Source of the DNA: Candidatus Planktophila limnetica
GTDB taxonomy: Bacteria; Actinomycetota; Actinomycetes; Nanopelagicales; Nanopelagicaceae
DNA length: 64,000 bases
Direction of reading: 5' to 3'
Assembly (NCBI RefSeq): GCF_002288365.1
Contig: NZ_CP016782.1
Location: 186,001 to 250,000, forward strand
The translations under genes were made by a program, and so were the position numbers. Numbering within the stretch: position 1 is the stretch's first letter; the number at the start of each line of letters is the position of its first letter. The notes below the pieces were generated by a model, which did no database searches, was not told the DNA's origin, and worked only from the letters and a program-made list of their open reading frames with translations. This document shows positions 59,657 to 64,000 of the stretch, one piece after another.

Positions 59657-61498
59657 GTGTGCGGAATTGTGGGTTACACAGGGCCACACAATGCAATCAC
59701 GCCCTTAATCGAAGGATTACGTCGCCTGGAATATCGCGGCTATGACTCTGCCGGTATTGCACTGGGCACACCGAATAAGTTATTCATTGAAAAACGTGCA
59801 GGCAAACTAAATAATTTGGAACAATCACTTTCATCAATTCCAACCGCACGTTCAGGAATTGGCCATACGCGCTGGGCAACCCACGGTGGCCCAACAGATA
59901 GCAACGCGCATCCTCATGTTGATAACGATGGAAAATTAGCAGTCATTCACAATGGAATTATCGAAAATTATGCTGAACTAAAAGCAGTGCTTGAAAGCAA
60001 GGGCCACACTTTTTCTTCAGATACTGACACCGAATCTGTGGCTCACCTGCTCAGTGATTTAAGAAAAAAACATGGTGGAGATTTATCTGCTGCAATGCGT
60101 GAGGCAGTTAAGTCTTTACGTGGATCATTTACATTAGTTGCAATTCATGCCGATACTCCAGATGTGATTGTTGGAGTCCGTCGAAACTCACCACTGGTTG
60201 TGGGCTTAGGCAAGAATGAAAACTTTATGGCATCCGATGTTGCAGCCTTCATTGAGCACACAAAGCGTGCAATCGAATTGGGACAAGATCAGGTTGTGAC
60301 TCTGACACCCACAACGGTTTCAATCACAGATTTAGATGGCAAAACCGTTACCCCAAAAGAGTATGAAATAACGTGGGATGCGAGTGCGGCGCAAAAAGGT
60401 GGATTCGCGCACTTTATGCTTAAAGAAATCTTTGAACAACCTAAAGCTGTAGCAGATACCTTGATTGCGCGGCTTAGTGATAATAAGCAGATAGTGCTCG
60501 ATGAGATTGCCTTAACTGCTGCAGAGATTAAGTCACTAGAAAAAATTGTTGTTATTGCCTGCGGTACTGCCTATCACGCAGGAATGATTGCAAAGTATGC
60601 GATTGAAAAATGGGCAAAAATTTCAGTAGAAGTTGAAATCGCCAGTGAGTATCGCTACAGAGATCCAATAATTAATAAGAACACACTGGTCATCGCCATC
60701 TCGCAATCTGGTGAAACGATGGATACGTTGATGGCGCTTCGCCATGCAAAGGCTGCAGGTGCTCGAATTCTTGCAATCTGTAATACAAATAGTTCAACAA
60801 TTCCACGTGAGTCAGATGCTGTGATTTATACCCACGCTGGCCCAGAAATTGCAGTTGCCTCAACAAAGGCTCTGCTGACTCAAATTGTGGCTGTGTATCT
60901 CATTGGCTTGCACTTGGCTCAAGTTCGATCACAACTTACTGATGATCAAGTTGCCGATCTTTACAATGAAATGCTTGAGCTACCAGGAAAGATTGAGCAG
61001 ATCCTTGAAACTGTCGAACCGCTACGTGCGCTTACAAGAAAATTTGCTGATGCAAACACCATTTTATTTCTCGGCAGAAACATCGGTTATCCAGTTGCGC
61101 TAGAAGGTGCGCTGAAGTTAAAAGAGCTGGCATACATTCACGCAGAAGGTTTTGCAGGTGGTGAACTCAAGCATGGGCCTATTGCATTGATTGATTCAGT
61201 TTCGGCCACTCCAGTCATTGCGATTTTGCCTGCAGGCCATGAACACTCACTCGATGAAAAAATGGCGAGCAATATTCAAGAGGTCAAAGCGCGTGGTGCA
61301 AGAGTTATTGTGATTGCAGAAGAAGGTGCCAATGTTGTCGGTGCCGAATATGTCATTCGTATCCCTGTGACAAATCCGCTCTTTCAACCAATTCTTGCAA
61401 CTGTGCCACTACAAGTCTTTGCTTATGAAATCGCAGTTGCTCGCGGAAGCGATGTAGATCAGCCACGCAATCTGGCTAAATCTGTAACGGTGGAATAA
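59657..61498 (+). CDS. glmS: Glutamine-fructose-6-phosphate aminotransferase
   Basis: Makes glucosamine-6-phosphate from fructose-6-phosphate and glutamine. The 613 residues have the N-terminal glutaminase domain with nucleophile Cys2 (CGIVGYTG), RRLEYRGYDSAGIA, GHTRWATHGGPTDSNAHPH, and two SIS isomerase domains (CGTAYHAGMIAKY, SQSGETMDTL; RNIGYPVALEGALKLKE, HAEGFAGGELKHGPIAL). The C-terminal PRNLAKSVTVE is canonical. GTG 59657 follows GAGGTAGG. No glmS ribozyme is expected or seen in the 4-base gap after glmM. Confidence 0.98.
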   Translation: MCGIVGYTGPHNAITPLIEGLRRLEYRGYDSAGIALGTPNKLFIEKRAGKLNNLEQSLSSIPTARSGIGHTRWATHGGPTDSNAHPHVDNDGKLAVIHNGIIENYAELKAVLESKGHTFSSDTDTESVAHLLSDLRKKHGGDLSAAMREAVKSLRGSFTLVAIHADTPDVIVGVRRNSPLVVGLGKNENFMASDVAAFIEHTKRAIELGQDQVVTLTPTTVSITDLDGKTVTPKEYEITWDASAAQKGGFAHFMLKEIFEQPKAVADTLIARLSDNKQIVLDEIALTAAEIKSLEKIVVIACGTAYHAGMIAKYAIEKWAKISVEVEIASEYRYRDPIINKNTLVIAISQSGETMDTLMALRHAKAAGARILAICNTNSSTIPRESDAVIYTHAGPEIAVASTKALLTQIVAVYLIGLHLAQVRSQLTDDQVADLYNEMLELPGKIEQILETVEPLRALTRKFADANTILFLGRNIGYPVALEGALKLKELAYIHAEGFAGGELKHGPIALIDSVSATPVIAILPAGHEHSLDEKMASNIQEVKARGARVIVIAEEGANVVGAEYVIRIPVTNPLFQPILATVPLQVFAYEIAVARGSDVDQPRNLAKSVTVE

Positions 61499-62158
61499 GT
61501 GCCTTCAATACGCAGAGAACAAATGTTTCGTGCAGTGAAGTGGTCAACCCTATTTTTTGTCGGATTTATCGTTGTCACCCAACAGGTAATAACAAATGGT
61601 CCACTGATTGCTTTAGATGCACGAATTGCAAACGCAAAGAGAGTCGATTTCCCAACGTGGATAGATTTTATCCTGATGCGAATCGATGATCTAGGACTGC
61701 GTGGCTTAACGGCTAGCGCGCTTATGATTGCCGCAATTTATATTGCACGACGTTTTAAAACATGGAGACCACTTAATTTGGCGATACTTTCAATCATTGC
61801 GCTTAACTTAATTGTTGGACTTGCTAAGTTATTAATTGGTAGAACAAAACCTCAACTCAATGTCGATCTAATTTATGCAGGTGGCCTTTCATATCCAAGC
61901 GGTCATGCTTCTAATGCGATTCTTTCGTGGGGAGTACTTGCTTATTTAATTTATAGATATGCCCACGTGGATCGTTATCGTGGGCGTCTTGCTAGCGCTG
62001 GAGTAGCACTCATTTCACTGAGCGTATGTGTGGTTTCCCTCATTAGAAATACTCACTGGCTCTCAGACTTAGTCGGTGGATTATTTATTGGCGCAGCCTT
62101 ACTCGTTATGGTCATCGCAATCGATCGCTTTGTAAAATCTAATAGCCAACTCTCGTAG
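61499..62158 (+). CDS. PAP2-superfamily membrane phosphatase
   Basis: Integral membrane phosphatase of 219 residues with about six spans. The three PAP2 motifs are KLLIGRTKP near 116 (Lys where the consensus second Arg stands), PSGHASNA with the catalytic His, and [12 protein letters not shown] with the nucleophile His and its Asp. PAP2 enzymes dephosphorylate lipid phosphates. Undecaprenyl-diphosphate recycling fits the cell-wall neighbours glmM, glmS and alr but is inferred. GTG 61499 directly follows the glmS stop. Confidence 0.88.
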   Translation: MPSIRREQMFRAVKWSTLFFVGFIVVTQQVITNGPLIALDARIANAKRVDFPTWIDFILMRIDDLGLRGLTASALMIAAIYIARRFKTWRPLNLAILSIIALNLIVGLAKLLIGRTKPQLNVDLIYAGGLSYPSGHASNAILSWGVLAYLIYRYAHVDRYRGRLASAGVALISLSVCVVSLIRNTHWLSDLVGGLFIGAALLVMVIAIDRFVKSNSQLS

Positions 62159-62165
62159 TTCTTAT

Positions 62166-62171
62166 TACTAT
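62166..62171 (+). promoter_or_regulatory. -10 box for leaderless acpS
   Basis: TACTAT fits TAnnnT and is followed by six bases (TGCCAA) and ATG 62178, with no Shine-Dalgarno. It lies in the 19-base gap after the PAP2 gene, so the acpS-alr-livG group can be transcribed on its own. Confidence 0.5.
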
Positions 62172-62177
62172 TGCCAA

Positions 62178-62525
62178 ATGATTGAGGGCGTGGGAATCGA
62201 TGTAGTAAACATCGATCGTTTCAAGGAATCCCTAGAGCGAACACCTGGATTAAGTGAGAAGTTATTTACCGAATCAGAGCGAACAAAAAACGTTCAATCT
62301 CTTGCTGCGCGTTTTGCAGCCAAAGAAGCACTTGCAAAAGCTCTCAGTGTTGGGCACGGATTACAGTGGCATGAAGCCGAAGTAATCAATCTAGAAAATG
62401 GCAAACCAGAGTTTTTATTCCGTGGTGAAATTGCAGATCTAATAAGTGGATCACGGGTGCATCTCTCGTTGTCACACGATGGAGGCATTGCCTCGGCAAT
62501 AGTTGTTATTGAGGAAAAAGCATGA
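62178..62525 (+). CDS. acpS: Holo-[acyl-carrier-protein] synthase
   Basis: Transfers 4'-phosphopantetheine from CoA to acyl carrier protein. The 115 residues have the Mg2+ Asp in [12 protein letters not shown] near residue 8, LFTESE, and [12 protein letters not shown] with its Glu near 56, followed by [13 protein letters not shown]. Length is normal for the AcpS group. Its stop overlaps the alr start by 4 bases. In many Actinobacteria a NAD(P)HX epimerase gene lies between acpS and alr; it is absent here. Confidence 0.96.
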   Translation: MIEGVGIDVVNIDRFKESLERTPGLSEKLFTESERTKNVQSLAARFAAKEALAKALSVGHGLQWHEAEVINLENGKPEFLFRGEIADLISGSRVHLSLSHDGGIASAIVVIEEKA

Positions 62526-63637
62526 GTGATCGCGCAGAATTTCTCATAGATCTGAGTGCGCTCAGCACAAACATCGCACGGTTAAAAAAAGAGTGTGGCG
62601 TGGATGTGTTGGCCGTTGTAAAGGCAGATGCATACGGGCACGGTCTTATTCGCGTTTCACATGCTGCGCTCAAAGCAGGTGCATCGTGGTTAGGTGTTGC
62701 ACTACTAGAAGAAGCAATCACTCTTCGAGAAAATGGCGTTGAAGCACCAATTCTTGCCTGGCTTGTTTCACCTGGTTCTGATTTTGATTCTGCAATCACC
62801 CACAATATTGATATTGGCGTTTCAAGTATTAAGGGATTACGCGAGATAAGTGAATCTGCAAAGAGAGCGGGCAAGAAAGCTCGCATCCATATCGAAGTAG
62901 ATACTGGAATGAGTCGTGGGGGATTCTTAGATGAGTGGAAAGATTTACCCACAGAAGATTTTTCTCAGGTTGATGTAATAGGAATCTTTTCTCACTTTGC
63001 TCGGGCAGATGAACCAGGTGAGCAACAAAATATCGATCAAATTCAGCGCTTTCAGCAGATGGTGCAAGAGCTTGGCGATATTGGAATAAACCCACCAATA
63101 AAGCACTTAGCAAATTCGGCTGCAACGATGAAAGATTCACCTTCCTACTTCACAATGGTTCGAGTTGGAATTGCTATGTATGGGTTGACTCCAGATCTCA
63201 CACATTTAGGAACAAGTAAAGATTTGGGATTGCGCCCGGTAGGACAATTGCGAGCAAAACTTCATCTTGTTAAAAGCGTTCCAGCGCATTCACCTGTTGG
63301 CTATGGTGCAAGTGCAATGACGCAATCAGATACAAAATTAGGCGTTGTTGCAATTGGATATGCCGACGGAATTCCTCGCATTGCACAAGGCGCGGGAGTT
63401 TTTTTCAAGGGTAAGAAAGCTCCAATAATTGGTCGAGTTTCCATGGATCAATTTGTTGTAGACCTGGGTTCTGATAGCACGGCGCAGTCAGGGGATTGGG
63501 TAATAGTTTTTGGTGATGGTTCTCATGGCGAATACACCGCAGATGATTGGGGACGCGCAAGTTCGAGCATAAATTATGAGATTGTCACCCGAATTGGGCC
63601 ACGTGTGCCTAGAATCTACCAATCTCATGAGTACTAA
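62522..63637 (+). CDS. alr: Alanine racemase
   Basis: PLP enzyme that makes D-alanine for peptidoglycan, 371 residues. The PLP lysine is Lys34 in [11 protein letters not shown], and the second catalytic base is Tyr261 in [31 protein letters not shown] and [13 protein letters not shown] are also present. ATG 62522 overlaps acpS by 4 bases. Its own end overlaps the start of the LivG-like gene by 11 bases. Confidence 0.97.
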   Translation: MSDRAEFLIDLSALSTNIARLKKECGVDVLAVVKADAYGHGLIRVSHAALKAGASWLGVALLEEAITLRENGVEAPILAWLVSPGSDFDSAITHNIDIGVSSIKGLREISESAKRAGKKARIHIEVDTGMSRGGFLDEWKDLPTEDFSQVDVIGIFSHFARADEPGEQQNIDQIQRFQQMVQELGDIGINPPIKHLANSAATMKDSPSYFTMVRVGIAMYGLTPDLTHLGTSKDLGLRPVGQLRAKLHLVKSVPAHSPVGYGASAMTQSDTKLGVVAIGYADGIPRIAQGAGVFFKGKKAPIIGRVSMDQFVVDLGSDSTAQSGDWVIVFGDGSHGEYTADDWGRASSSINYEIVTRIGPRVPRIYQSHEY

Positions 63638-64000
63638 TTCACAGTTATTAAGCATTAAAGACCTCTCGATATCTTTCGGAGGTCTCAAAGCGCTTAACAA
63701 AGTATCAATTGAGATCAATAAAAATGAAATCATCGGATTAATCGGTCCAAATGGTGCGGGTAAGACAACTTTATTTAATGCCCTCTCTGGACTGGTAGAA
63801 ATTGATAGCGGTGTTCTAGAAATTAATGGAACACAGCACGAATGGCCAAAACCGTATGAATTAATTGATCTTGGAATATCTCGCACACTTCAAGGAGTTG
63901 GACTCTTTCCTGAGTTAACTGTTTTAGAAAATGTGATGATTGGAGGGTCTAACTTTGCCCGCAGTGGATTAATCTCGGCAGCCCTTGGATTAAGTGCAAA
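63627..64000 (+). CDS. LivG-like ABC transporter ATP-binding protein (partial, runs off the window)
   Basis: The first 124 codons are visible and no stop is reached. Walker A GPNGAGKTTLFNAL begins near residue 41, after LSISFGGLKALNKVSIEI. GISRTLQGVGLFPELTVLENVMIG is the Q-loop region in the form typical of branched-chain amino acid (LivG/HAAT) transporters, where GIxRTFQ is usual. Permease and LivF partners would be expected downstream. The start is ATG 63627, inside the last codons of alr. Confidence 0.88.
   Translation, partial: MSTNSQLLSIKDLSISFGGLKALNKVSIEINKNEIIGLIGPNGAGKTTLFNALSGLVEIDSGVLEINGTQHEWPKPYELIDLGISRTLQGVGLFPELTVLENVMIGGSNFARSGLISAALGLSA

Overview
The window is about 64 kb of chromosomal core DNA from a low-GC member of the Actinomycetota. 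The best guess is a streamlined freshwater actinobacterium of the acI / Nanopelagicales type. This placement is an inference. It rests on actinobacterial gene order (rpmG, two MaoC-type dehydratases and murB before tRNA-Trp-secE-nusG-rplK-rplA), on actinobacterial families (DUF501, DUF3817, DUF4307, a PIN-PhoH protein), on A/T-rich codon use, and on very tight packing with many overlapping start and stop codons. No rRNA genes, insertion sequences, phage genes or CRISPR arrays were seen, and no gene-free stretch exceeds about 260 bases.

Layout. 1-3.2 kb: enolase, an FtsB-like division protein, a DUF501 protein and a Ppx/GppA phosphatase. 3.2-8.8 kb: an unusual tRNA(UAA), a Bax inhibitor-1 like membrane protein, two MFS exporters and a divergent DrrAB-like ABC exporter. 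8.8-13.8 kb: greA, DUF4307, a tiny membrane protein, SURF1, DUF3817, a cis-prenyltransferase, a PIN-PhoH ATPase and a secreted transglycosylase. 13.8-18.8 kb: a class I fumarase with xseB and xseA on the minus strand, then ispH and a quinone oxidoreductase on plus. 18.9-23.4 kb: tRNA-Thr, tRNA-Met, rpmG, two hydratases, a CysRS-tail/glycosyltransferase-like fusion, murB, an aminotransferase and tRNA-Trp.

23.4-58.3 kb is the transcription and translation supercluster: secE-nusG-rplKA, rplJL, rpoBC, rpsLG-fusA-tuf, the S10 and spc operons through secY-adk-map, infA-rpmJ-rpsMKD-rpoA-rplQ, truA, an ABC-F ATPase and rplM-rpsI. 58.3-64 kb makes cell-envelope precursors (glmM, glmS, a PAP2 phosphatase, acpS, alr) and ends inside a LivG-like ABC ATPase gene.

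Two kinds of control are visible. Several genes lack a Shine-Dalgarno sequence but carry a TAnnnT box exactly six bases before the start codon, the signature of leaderless mRNAs. xseA and ispH do this back to back, with their boxes one base apart. In the ribosomal operons, RNA hairpins precede rplA (candidate L1 site), rplJ (L10 leader with a terminator), rpsM, rplM and rpoA. The most unusual single items are a class I-shaped tRNA with a UAA anticodon and the fusion protein upstream of murB. I found no wholly new multi-gene system; most of the window is conserved core genome.
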